From Actinomycetota bacterium (GTDB lineage: Bacteria > Actinomycetota > Actinomycetes > S36-B12 > UBA5976): DNA of 34,757 bases. A program made the translations under genes and the position numbers. The notes below the pieces were generated by a model. The model made no database searches. It had not been told where the DNA came from and was given only the letters and a program-made list of their open reading frames with translations. Of the stretch, positions 21,808-30,553 are shown in pieces (position 1 is the first letter of the stretch; each line of letters opens with the position of its first letter). The stretch covers positions 1 through 34,757 of the forward strand of contig RGDC01000006.1 of assembly GCA_009918005.1 (NCBI GenBank). Reading direction: 5' to 3'.

Positions 21808-23499
21808 ATGAAGAAGTCGACAGGCATCCGCTTCGGCGTTGGTGCAGTGTCGCTGGCTCTTTTGCTCACCGCGTGCGGTGGCGGAAGTGACTCAGCGAAC
21901 GGAAGTGGAACGAAAGGTGGAACGCTAACAATCCTTACGGAAGCAGAGCAGATTCTTCACTTAGATCCACAGCGTAATTACACGGGTGAAGACCTAGCTT
22001 TTGCTAGCGCTTACCTAAACCGCACCCTTACTCAGTACACACTGAGCAAGGACAACAATGAAGCCAGCCAGCTAGTTGCAGATGCAGCTACTGACACCGG
22101 CACCACACCAGATGGTGGTCTAACTTGGGAGTTCACTCTTAAGGACGGCATGAAGTGGGAAGACGGCAAGGATGTAACTTGTGAAGATTTCAAGTATGGA
22201 ATCTCTCGCACATTTGCAACTGACATCATCACTGATGGTCCGGCTTACGCAATGACCATGCTCAATGTCACTGATTACAAGGGACCATATGTAGATGATG
22301 CTGCGGGTCAGGCATCCTATGACGCAGCTGTTGTTTGTGAAGGCAACAAGATTACATTCAATCTTGCAAAGCCAGCATCTGACTTCAACTACGCAGTTAC
22401 CTTGAGTGCATTTGCGGCAGTCCGTAAAGACGCCGACACTGGTGAAACTTATGATGACAAACCACTGTCAAACGGTCCATACAAGATTGAGTCCTACGTA
22501 AAGAAGGACAAGCTAGTTTTGGTTCGTAATGAGAATTGGGATCCAGCCACAGACACTTTCCGTGGTGCTTTCCCAGATCGCATCGAATATGTATTCGCCC
22601 AACCAGCAGCAGTTATCACTGAACGTTTGATGGCAGATGCTGGCGACGATCAGACTGCGATTTCGCCAGATAGCGTTGATTCAGCGAAACTTGCTGTTGT
22701 CTTTACTGATGCCAAGTATGAAAAGCGTCGTTATGACGAACTAGATCCATATGTTCGTTACTACGCAATCAACACCAAGAAAGTTCCAAACGTTAAGCAC
22801 CGCCAAGCTATTCTTGCCGCTGTAAACCGTGCCGAACTTCGCACAATTGCTGGTGGCGAGTATGCCGGTGATTATGCAGACGGTGTCGTGAAGCCAAACA
22901 TCGGCGCTGACTATGCACCGACTGGCTTGTGGGATGGCCTATTAGGCGAAGCAGTTCCAGCCGAAGGTAATCCAGATCTAGCTAAGAAGTTAATTGCGGA
23001 TTCGGGAGAACCATTCCCACAACCATTCGTAATTGACTATGGCCAAAGTGAAACAGCGGATAAAGCTGCTGCATCTCTTGTTGCGTCATTAGCTAAGGCT
23101 GGCATTGTTGCCAAGCTAAATCCACTAGAGCCAGGCGCTTACTACGGCGTGGTTTTGGATCCAGCAAAGCAGGGCTCCATGTCAGCATCTGGCTGGGCTC
23201 CGGACTGGTCAAATGCATCTACAGTTATTCCTGAACTGTTTGCTGCAAACGGTGGATTCAACCTTTCGCAGTGGGATGATGCAGCTTTCTTGGCTGAATC
23301 AGATGCTGCAAAGGTGATCACAGATCGCGCAGAACAAGCTAAGGCTTGGCAGGCACTAAGCAAGAAGTCGATGGAATTGGCGCTTGCTTTACCTACCCGC
23401 TTTGGTAAAGAACAGCGCATTCATGGCTCAAAGGTTAATGGTGCCTACATTTGGGGACCATACGGCTCATGGCCATATGCATCACTATCAGTTAAGTAA
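21808..23499 (+). CDS. ABC transporter substrate-binding lipoprotein family 5 (peptide type)
   Basis: Lipobox LLTACGGGSDS; SBP_bac_5 pattern LTWEFTLKDGMKWEDGKDVTCEDFKYGISRTF; strong SD GGAGG. Confidence 0.93.
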   Translation: MKKSTGIRFGVGAVSLALLLTACGGGSDSANGSGTKGGTLTILTEAEQILHLDPQRNYTGEDLAFASAYLNRTLTQYTLSKDNNEASQLVADAATDTGTTPDGGLTWEFTLKDGMKWEDGKDVTCEDFKYGISRTFATDIITDGPAYAMTMLNVTDYKGPYVDDAAGQASYDAAVVCEGNKITFNLAKPASDFNYAVTLSAFAAVRKDADTGETYDDKPLSNGPYKIESYVKKDKLVLVRNENWDPATDTFRGAFPDRIEYVFAQPAAVITERLMADAGDDQTAISPDSVDSAKLAVVFTDAKYEKRRYDELDPYVRYYAINTKKVPNVKHRQAILAAVNRAELRTIAGGEYAGDYADGVVKPNIGADYAPTGLWDGLLGEAVPAEGNPDLAKKLIADSGEPFPQPFVIDYGQSETADKAAASLVASLAKAGIVAKLNPLEPGAYYGVVLDPAKQGSMSASGWAPDWSNASTVIPELFAANGGFNLSQWDDAAFLAESDAAKVITDRAEQAKAWQALSKKSMELALALPTRFGKEQRIHGSKVNGAYIWGPYGSWPYASLSVK

Positions 23500-23514
23500 T
23501 TAATTGACGTTGGC

Positions 23515-23546
23515 GTCTGTGAGCGGACTTAGGTTCGCTCACAGAC
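23515..23546. repeat. Intercistronic hairpin 4 downstream of the second SBP gene
   Basis: GTCTGTGAGCG - GACTTAGGTT - CGCTCACAGAC, 11 bp perfect; no following U-run. Confidence 0.75.
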
Positions 23547-23599
23547 TGCCCTCGTTTCTGGTCACTTTAAATGAAGTAAAACTTCAATCAGAAAGGTAA

Positions 23600-24592
23600 A
23601 TGATGTTTCCTTACATAGTGCGACGTATTTTTGTCATGATTCTTATGTTGACAATCCTGAGCATCATTACTTTCTTGTTGTTTAACGCAGTTCCTACTGA
23701 CCCGGCCAAGTTGACTTGTGGCAAAACTTGCACGCCAGAAATCGTCGCAGCAAATCGGATCAGACTGGGTCTGGATCAACCCCTATATGTTCAATACATC
23801 GAGTGGATAAAAGGTATTTTCGTCGGACGTACCTACGGCAGCGGTACTGCCACATTTGATTGTTCAGCTCCTTGTCTTGGTTACTCCTTCCGTAATGGCG
23901 AAGAAGTTACAACCATGATTGTTGATGCTCTTCCAGTAACCCTTTACTTAGCGATTGGTGCTTTCGTTCTTTGGATGCTCATTGGCATCTCATCGGGTAT
24001 TGTCGCGGCAAAGAATCATGGTAATTGGAAAGATCGAACCATCATGGGGATTTCCTTAATTGGTTACTCACTCCCAGTTTTCTTTGTTGGACTTTTACTT
24101 TTGATATTCGTAATTGTTCGATGGAATTTGTTACCTTATCCCGATTACGCTTCTCCATTTGAAGACCCAGTAGCTTTCTTCCAAACCATGCTCCTGCCTT
24201 GGTTGACTCTCGCGATTCTTTACGCGGCTTACTACACCCGCCTGACACGTTCCCAGATGTTAGAAACAATGGGCGAGGATTACATTCGCACCGCTCGCGC
24301 CAAAGGCCTTTCTGAACGTGTGGTTTTCCGTAAGCATGCGTTCCGTGCCGGCCTAACTCCAATTGTCACCTCGGCGGGACTTGATCTTGCGGGACTATTG
24401 GGCGGTGCAGTAATCACTGAATACATTTTTAGTTTGCCAGGACTTGGGCGCTTAGCAATTGGTGCAGTAACTGAATATGACTTGCCAACTATCACAGCAA
24501 CTGTGCTAGTTGCAGCAGTATTTGTCATTGTCGCCAATTTAATAGTCGACATTCTTTATGCCGCGATTGATCCAAGGGTGCGCTTGTCATGA
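23600..24592 (+). CDS. ABC transporter permease, DppB/OppB type
   Basis: Starts M(M)FPYIVRRIFVMILMLTILSIITFLLFNAVPTDPAK; loop MGEDYIRTARAKGLSERVVFRKHAFR; ends [14 protein letters not shown]. Confidence 0.93.
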   Translation: MMFPYIVRRIFVMILMLTILSIITFLLFNAVPTDPAKLTCGKTCTPEIVAANRIRLGLDQPLYVQYIEWIKGIFVGRTYGSGTATFDCSAPCLGYSFRNGEEVTTMIVDALPVTLYLAIGAFVLWMLIGISSGIVAAKNHGNWKDRTIMGISLIGYSLPVFFVGLLLLIFVIVRWNLLPYPDYASPFEDPVAFFQTMLLPWLTLAILYAAYYTRLTRSQMLETMGEDYIRTARAKGLSERVVFRKHAFRAGLTPIVTSAGLDLAGLLGGAVITEYIFSLPGLGRLAIGAVTEYDLPTITATVLVAAVFVIVANLIVDILYAAIDPRVRLS

Positions 24593-25620
24593 CAATTGAT
24601 TCAAATTTGATTTTAGAAGTTAAGAACTTAAATGTTGAGTTCACAACGGATGATGGAATCGTCCATGCTGTTAACAACGTTTCCTACAAAGTTGAGCGCG
24701 GTAAGACCCTAGCAATTGTTGGTGAATCAGGTTCTGGCAAGAGCGTATCCAGCCTTGCGGTTATGGGTTTGTTGACCGCTTCAAACTCAAAGATTACAGG
24801 CGAAGTATTTTTCAACGGAAAAGAATTAGTTGGCGCGGATCCCGAAGAAGTTCGCAAACTTCGTGGCGATGAAATGGCAATGATCTTCCAGGATCCATTA
24901 AGCGCCTTGCATCCTTATTACACAATCGGCGATCAATTAATTGAAGCAGTACTCGTTCATAACAAAGTAAAAGATTCTGAGGCACGTTCTAGAGCTGCTG
25001 AGATGTTAACGAGAGTTGGGATTCCATCAGTTGAGCAGCGTATGAATGAGTACCCGCATCAACTATCGGGCGGTATGCGCCAGCGCGTAATGATTGCAAT
25101 GGCTTTGATCAATGGACCCGAACTTTTGATTGCAGATGAACCAACAACAGCTTTAGATGTAACGGTCCAAGCGCAAATTTTGGATTTGTTGCGAGAGTTG
25201 CAGAAAGAATTCGGCACCGCGATTGTGTTGATCACACATGACTTAGGGGTAGTTGCAGATTTAGCTGATGAAGTTTTAGTTATGTACGGTGGCAGTGCAG
25301 TGGAACATGCGCCAGTTCGCGAGATTTTTTACGAGCCGCAAATGCCGTATACCTGGGGTTTGCTGGCATCGATCCCACAGATTTCCGCAAAGAAGGAACA
25401 ACTTGATCCGATTCCTGGTTCACCGCCATCATTGCTGAACCTGCCCATGGGATGTGTGTTCGCACCTCGTTGCACCTTTAAGGCTCAAGTTTCTGATGAT
25501 GCTTGTGCCAACAAGTTTCCTGACTTGCTTGCAGTATCAGTGGATCACGAAGCGCGTTGCCATCTAACTGAGTCCCAACGTACTGCGATTCGGTCTGAAC
25601 GCAAGATTGGCAAGGTATAA
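24589..25620 (+). CDS. Peptide ABC transporter ATP-binding protein, DppD/OppD type
   Basis: Walker A GESGSGKS, signature QLSGGMRQR, Walker [14 protein letters not shown]-terminal oligopeptide/dipeptide-type CVFAPRC. Confidence 0.94.
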   Translation: MTIDSNLILEVKNLNVEFTTDDGIVHAVNNVSYKVERGKTLAIVGESGSGKSVSSLAVMGLLTASNSKITGEVFFNGKELVGADPEEVRKLRGDEMAMIFQDPLSALHPYYTIGDQLIEAVLVHNKVKDSEARSRAAEMLTRVGIPSVEQRMNEYPHQLSGGMRQRVMIAMALINGPELLIADEPTTALDVTVQAQILDLLRELQKEFGTAIVLITHDLGVVADLADEVLVMYGGSAVEHAPVREIFYEPQMPYTWGLLASIPQISAKKEQLDPIPGSPPSLLNLPMGCVFAPRCTFKAQVSDDACANKFPDLLAVSVDHEARCHLTESQRTAIRSERKIGKV

Positions 25621-25622
25621 CC

Positions 25623-26645
25623 ATGCCGGAACCAATCCTAAAAGTTAAAGAATTACAGAAGTATTTTCCAATCCAAGGTGGGGGGTTGTTCAATCGAGTT
25701 GTTGGAAATGTTCAGGCTGTTGATGGACTAAGTCTGGAAGTTTTCCCTGGTGAAACTCTTGGTCTAGTTGGTGAAAGCGGTTGTGGTAAATCAACAGCTG
25801 GCCGTGCCATGTTGCGACTGATTGAACCAACTGCTGGCTCGATCGAATTTGATGGTCAAGACATCACAAAAATCAAGAAAAAAGAACTCGTACCACTTCG
25901 TCGCGAAATGCAGATGATTTTTCAGGATCCATTTTCATCTCTAAATCCTCGACACACGATTGGTGACATCATTGGGGCCCCATTTAGAGTTCAGGGCGTT
26001 AAGCCCGAGGGTGGCATCATGAAAGCCGTTCAAGGTCTAATGGATCGCGTTGGATTAAATCCTGAACATTACAACCGCTACCCAAATGAATTTTCTGGCG
26101 GCCAACGTCAGCGGATTGGAATTGCTCGAGCTATTGCGCTAAAACCGAAGTTAATTGTTTGTGATGAACCGGTATCAGCACTTGACGTCTCGATTCAAGC
26201 TCAAGTTCTCAATCTACTGGATGATATCCAGCAAGAGTTTGGCCTTGCCTACATATTCATCGCGCACGATTTATCGGTAGTTCGACATATTTCTGACCGT
26301 GTTGCAGTTATGTATCTTGGCAAAATTATGGAACAGGCACCGCAAGAGGTTTTGTATCAGGCACCGTTGCACCCATACACACATGCATTGCTTTCAGCAG
26401 TTCCAATTGCAGACCCAGATCTTGAGCGCTCCCGAGAGCGAATCATCTTGTCTGGTGATTTGCCAAGCCCAAGCAACCCACCAAGCGGTTGTGTCTTTAG
26501 AACCCGTTGCTTTAAGGCGCAGGCCCGGTGTGAATCTGAAGTTCCAGAATTACGCGAGTTAGCATCTGGTCACAAAGTGGCCTGCCATTTCCCAATGGAT
26601 ATCTCAGGCAGTTCTTCGGCCTCTGGAACAGACTTCCTGAAGTAA
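25623..26645 (+). CDS. Peptide ABC transporter ATP-binding protein, DppF/OppF type
   Basis: Walker [44 protein letters not shown]. Confidence 0.94.
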   Translation: MPEPILKVKELQKYFPIQGGGLFNRVVGNVQAVDGLSLEVFPGETLGLVGESGCGKSTAGRAMLRLIEPTAGSIEFDGQDITKIKKKELVPLRREMQMIFQDPFSSLNPRHTIGDIIGAPFRVQGVKPEGGIMKAVQGLMDRVGLNPEHYNRYPNEFSGGQRQRIGIARAIALKPKLIVCDEPVSALDVSIQAQVLNLLDDIQQEFGLAYIFIAHDLSVVRHISDRVAVMYLGKIMEQAPQEVLYQAPLHPYTHALLSAVPIADPDLERSRERIILSGDLPSPSNPPSGCVFRTRCFKAQARCESEVPELRELASGHKVACHFPMDISGSSSASGTDFLK

Positions 26646-26663
26646 TCCCAGCGTCAGGTTTAA

Positions 26664-28796
26664 TTACTCGACGCCAAGTTGTTCTTTCAAGTACTCAACA
26701 GTTAACAACATCAAATTTTCTGAAATTATTTCTTGCGGTGTCATGTGAGTTACTCCAGAAAGCGGAAGCACAGTGTGTGGCTTTTTATTTGCCAAGAGTG
26801 ATCCGCTTAACGAAAGCGAATGAGCTGCAACCACATTGTCATCTGCTAGTCCGTGAACCAACATCAGAGGTCTTTCCAGCTGATTGGCCATAGAGATTAG
26901 CGAGTGATCCTCGTAGATTTCAGGAAATTTTTCAGGATGACCCAAGTAGCGCTCGGTGTAAGCGGTGTCATACCAAAGCCATTCAGTTACTGGGGCACCC
27001 GCTACCGCAGCGTGAAATACATCGGGTCGTTTCATTACTGCTAACGCAGACAAGTAGCCACCAAATGACCACCCAGTAATTCCAACTCGAGTTGCATCAA
27101 TGTCATCTGGGAAATGGTTGGCAACATCTGCAATTGCAGTTACTTGGTCATCGATTACTGGCACTACGAAATCTTGATAAATCGAATGATCCCAAGCAGG
27201 TCCACGGCCACCGGTGCCACGATTGTCGGCAATAACAACAACAAATCCTTGATCAGCAAACCACTGATCTATTGCGTAACTGAGGGCGCCATTTTGGACC
27301 TGGGGACCATGCGGGCCGCCATATGGACGCATCAGGACGGGAAGCTTCTTGCTCCCGTGAACATGGTCCTGAGGAAATATCACAGCAGTATTGACTTTGT
27401 GAGGACCAGTTTGCAGGACGTGAACCTGAGAAGTGAAGTTTGGTGTTTCCGCCAATGAATCAAAGTAATGTTCGGTTTTAACTCCTCGTCGAAGTTGGTA
27501 ACTGCGAGTGTTGGTATCAAGCCGAGATTCAACTACTACCTGGAGCTCAGTAGTTGTTGCAGTTGCACTTGCCAAACCGCCTTGGGAAATCTCAGTGATT
27601 GATCCATCGAACCCAATTCGCAATAAGTCGCGGGATAGCGCATCCTGGGTGGCAATCACATCTATGTATTCATCTTTGATGTCGACAATAGACATGACCT
27701 GAAGTCCTGCAGGGGAAATTGTATTTCCAGCGACCTGAAGTTCTCTAGTATCAGATTGTCGATTGTCGACGACTGAAACAATCTGATTGTTAAGCCAACG
27801 CGGTTGACTAGGGATTACTTCAACAAATTCATGGTCGGATACTTCATGAACATTTTCAAGACCTAAAGGATTTGCCGAGTAAGTTACAAATTGTTGTTGA
27901 GCCCGATCAGCCACAGTAATGAGCGCATTGCAATCTTTTTGCCAGGAAACTGATATCAGATATTCAAAGGAATCGTTATCCCATCGAAGAGGTTCTCGCT
28001 CACCAGTTATTGAAATTCTTTCGAGGCCAACTGTTGCATTTGTAGTACCAGCGGCTGGGTATTTGATTTCTTGCGGAGCTTTTGCAGGAGTTGCTGGATC
28101 CGAGATCCACCAACTCTGAACATCTGCATCAGTGACGGATTCAATAATTAAGCTATCGCTATCTGGTGACCACCAGTAGCCGTGCATGCGCCCAAATTCT
28201 TCAGAGGCAATGAAATCTGCTAAACCCCATGCGGTGTTAACTGATCTCTCGTTAGTTAAGTTACGTACCTCTTTACCCGAAAAGTCGGTAATGAATAGAT
28301 CTTTTCCATTGGACCAAGCAATGAAGTTTCCGTCAGGTGATAACCGCGGATCTATAACGGGACCTTCGACGTTTAGATTATTTAGTTCTCGCGTGGTGGA
28401 GTTTCCTGCAAACAACTGCCCAGAAAGTGCAAAAGTAACGTTAACTCCGATGGCGTCAGTTGAATAAGAGGTAATTCCTGAAGTAGTTTCCCGCATTCGC
28501 TCACGACGGGCTCGTTCAGCTGCTGGAACTTCAGCATCGTCAGCAAGAATCACTCTAGGGTCGGCAAACTTGGTTTCGACTCGATTTACTACGTCGTAGA
28601 TCCAGAGTGAATTAACCGAATCTCGGCCACTTTCACTTCGCAAGAACAATACTTGCTCACCAGATTCGCAAATGGTGAAGCTGCGCGGTGCACCTAGTTG
28701 AAAATTACGAGTAGCGGCACTTTGGCGTGGAAATGATTCGGTCACACCTTGATCCTGCCACGTTTGTCTATCAAGTGTCTCGTACAGTTGGTACAT
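26664..28796 (-). CDS. S9 family peptidase (dipeptidyl-peptidase IV type)
   Basis: N-terminal propeller-like region; catalytic GWSFGGYLSALA, LVHGLADDNV, VTHMTP. Start 28796 (MYQLYE...) chosen, codon M5 of the 28808 ORF. Confidence 0.88.
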   Translation of the reverse strand: MYQLYETLDRQTWQDQGVTESFPRQSAATRNFQLGAPRSFTICESGEQVLFLRSESGRDSVNSLWIYDVVNRVETKFADPRVILADDAEVPAAERARRERMRETTSGITSYSTDAIGVNVTFALSGQLFAGNSTTRELNNLNVEGPVIDPRLSPDGNFIAWSNGKDLFITDFSGKEVRNLTNERSVNTAWGLADFIASEEFGRMHGYWWSPDSDSLIIESVTDADVQSWWISDPATPAKAPQEIKYPAAGTTNATVGLERISITGEREPLRWDNDSFEYLISVSWQKDCNALITVADRAQQQFVTYSANPLGLENVHEVSDHEFVEVIPSQPRWLNNQIVSVVDNRQSDTRELQVAGNTISPAGLQVMSIVDIKDEYIDVIATQDALSRDLLRIGFDGSITEISQGGLASATATTTELQVVVESRLDTNTRSYQLRRGVKTEHYFDSLAETPNFTSQVHVLQTGPHKVNTAVIFPQDHVHGSKKLPVLMRPYGGPHGPQVQNGALSYAIDQWFADQGFVVVIADNRGTGGRGPAWDHSIYQDFVVPVIDDQVTAIADVANHFPDDIDATRVGITGWSFGGYLSALAVMKRPDVFHAAVAGAPVTEWLWYDTAYTERYLGHPEKFPEIYEDHSLISMANQLERPLMLVHGLADDNVVAAHSLSLSGSLLANKKPHTVLPLSGVTHMTPQEIISENLMLLTVEYLKEQLGVE
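28783..28788 (+). promoter_or_regulatory. Candidate -10 (TACAGT) for mshB, inside the S9 peptidase gene
   Basis: TACAGT-N6-ATG(28795). Confidence 0.4.
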
Positions 28797-29709
28797 GACA
28801 TCTAGCACGACTAGCCTGCCAAATCAGCGGTTACTTTTGGTTCACGCTCACCCAGACGATGAAACCATCGGTAGTGGCGCAACTATGGCGAAGTATGTTG
28901 CCGCTGGAGCACAAGTAACTTTAGTCACTTGCACTTTGGGCGAAGAAGGCGAAATTTTAGTTCCTGAACTGGCACATTTAGCAGCTGATAAAACTGACGA
29001 ATTGGGAAAACATCGAATTACTGAATTAGCCGCAGCCATGTCGGAACTCGGTGTCTCTGACTGGCGCCTCTTGGGAGGGGCACACACCTATCGCGATAGT
29101 GGAATGGTGGGCACGCCGCCAAACGAGCGAGCAGATTGTTTTTGGCGCAGCGACCTCTTGGAAGCCGCAAAACATTTAGTGAAGATTATTCGGGAAACCT
29201 GCCCACGAGTATTGATTACGTATGACGACTTCGGGGGATACGGACATCCTGATCACATCCAGGCTCATCGCGTGGCAACCTATGCCCGAGAGCTAGCAGC
29301 CGCACCAAGTTTTGCTCCCGAGCTTGGTGAACCTTGGCTAATCGAAAAGGTTTATTGGACCGCGTTTCCAGTAAGTGTGATGCGAGCTGGTATCGAAATG
29401 CTTAAGGCTGCCGGCGAAGATACTGGGTTTGCAGCACAGGACCCCGATGAAATTCCGTTTGCCTGTCCAGACGAATTGGTTACTACCGCAATTGATGGTG
29501 GGGAATTTGCTGATCAGAAAATGCGCGCACTTAGGGCACATGCGACTCAAATCAGTACTGAAGAAGGATTCTTTGCGCTCTCCAATAACTTAGGTTCACA
29601 AGTTATGGGGACCGAGTACTACAGATTAGTTGCCGGAAATGCTTCTGGACCTTTTGACGATTTAGGCCGCGAGACAGATCTGTTCAATGGCCTAGAAAGC
29701 GTCAACTAG
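28795..29709 (+). CDS. mshB: PIG-L deacetylase family, likely MshB (N-acetyl-GlcN-Ins deacetylase of mycothiol synthesis)
   Basis: LLLVHAHPDDETIGSGATMAKY, DDFGGYGHPDHIQAHRV, EEGFFALSN; precedes a small membrane protein and fdxA as in other actinobacteria. Confidence 0.88.
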   Translation: MTSSTTSLPNQRLLLVHAHPDDETIGSGATMAKYVAAGAQVTLVTCTLGEEGEILVPELAHLAADKTDELGKHRITELAAAMSELGVSDWRLLGGAHTYRDSGMVGTPPNERADCFWRSDLLEAAKHLVKIIRETCPRVLITYDDFGGYGHPDHIQAHRVATYARELAAAPSFAPELGEPWLIEKVYWTAFPVSVMRAGIEMLKAAGEDTGFAAQDPDEIPFACPDELVTTAIDGGEFADQKMRALRAHATQISTEEGFFALSNNLGSQVMGTEYYRLVAGNASGPFDDLGRETDLFNGLESVN

Positions 29710-29718
29710 GTTAGTTAA

Positions 29719-30117
29719 ATGACAAAACTTAGAATCGTCCTGATCAGTGCGTTAGTCAGTTTGTTTGTCAGCGTTGTCGCAGGATTTGCGCATGCTGATC
29801 GCGTTGTGATTCAAGGAGTTCGGATCCCATACGGCTTGGTTTTAGCCTTGAGTATTTGTGTGTTAGCAATGCTTTGGCTGAATCGACAGTTTCAAACCCG
29901 ATTGGGCGGCACAGTTTTTTTGGTGATCTGGGTTTTGGTTACCCTTCGAATGGCAATCGAATCTAATAATGGGGACTTAGTTTTCACAGTCACCTGGTAT
30001 TCGACTTCCTATATCCTGGCCGGCGCGATACTGCTTTCAATGTCTGCCGTCCTGCCAGTTATGCGCCAGCCCAGTGAAAAATGGGCCAGCCCAATAAGTA
30101 ATGCACCAACTCAATAG
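29719..30117 (+). CDS. Small membrane protein, possibly DUF6113-like
   Basis: 132 aa with ~4 hydrophobic segments between mshB and fdxA; family assigned by synteny only. Confidence 0.55.
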   Translation: MTKLRIVLISALVSLFVSVVAGFAHADRVVIQGVRIPYGLVLALSICVLAMLWLNRQFQTRLGGTVFLVIWVLVTLRMAIESNNGDLVFTVTWYSTSYILAGAILLSMSAVLPVMRQPSEKWASPISNAPTQ

Positions 30118-30176
30118 ATCTCGACAGTTAGCTCAGGAATCACAAGCCTGATGCGACAAAAAACTCAATAGACAGG

Positions 30177-30182
30177 TAAGTT
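30177..30182 (+). promoter_or_regulatory. Candidate -10 (TAAGTT) for fdxA
   Basis: TANNNT hexamer with GCGACA at 30153-30158 (18-nt spacing) as weak -35; SD GGAGG before ATG 30233. Confidence 0.35.
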
Positions 30183-30232
30183 TGGAGTGCTGAGAAAGTT
30201 ACTTTTCTCGCAGGATTTGTATGGAGGTCGAA

Positions 30233-30553
30233 ATGACTTATGTGATCGCACTGCCTTGTGTGGACGTTAAAGATAAGGCTTGCATCGAAGAATGCCCAGT
30301 AGATTGCATCTACGAAGGCGATCGCATGATGTACATCCAGGCCGATGAATGCGTTGACTGTGGCGCATGTGAACCAGTTTGCCCAACAGAGGCTATCTAC
30401 TACGAAGATGATGTCCCAGAAAAGTGGGATAACTTCAAGGGAGTCAACACCGCATTTTTTGAAACCCTTGGCTCTCCAGGTGGCGCATCAAAAACTGGAA
30501 AGACCAGCAATGATCCAGAAGAAATCAAGTCACTTCCGACCCAGGTGAGTTAA
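30233..30553 (+). CDS. fdxA: 7Fe-type ferredoxin FdxA
   Basis: MTYVIALPCVDVKDKACIEECPVDCIYEGDRMMYIQADECVDCGACEPVCPTEAIYYEDDVP; GGAGG SD upstream of ATG 30233. Confidence 0.95.
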   Translation: MTYVIALPCVDVKDKACIEECPVDCIYEGDRMMYIQADECVDCGACEPVCPTEAIYYEDDVPEKWDNFKGVNTAFFETLGSPGGASKTGKTSNDPEEIKSLPTQVS

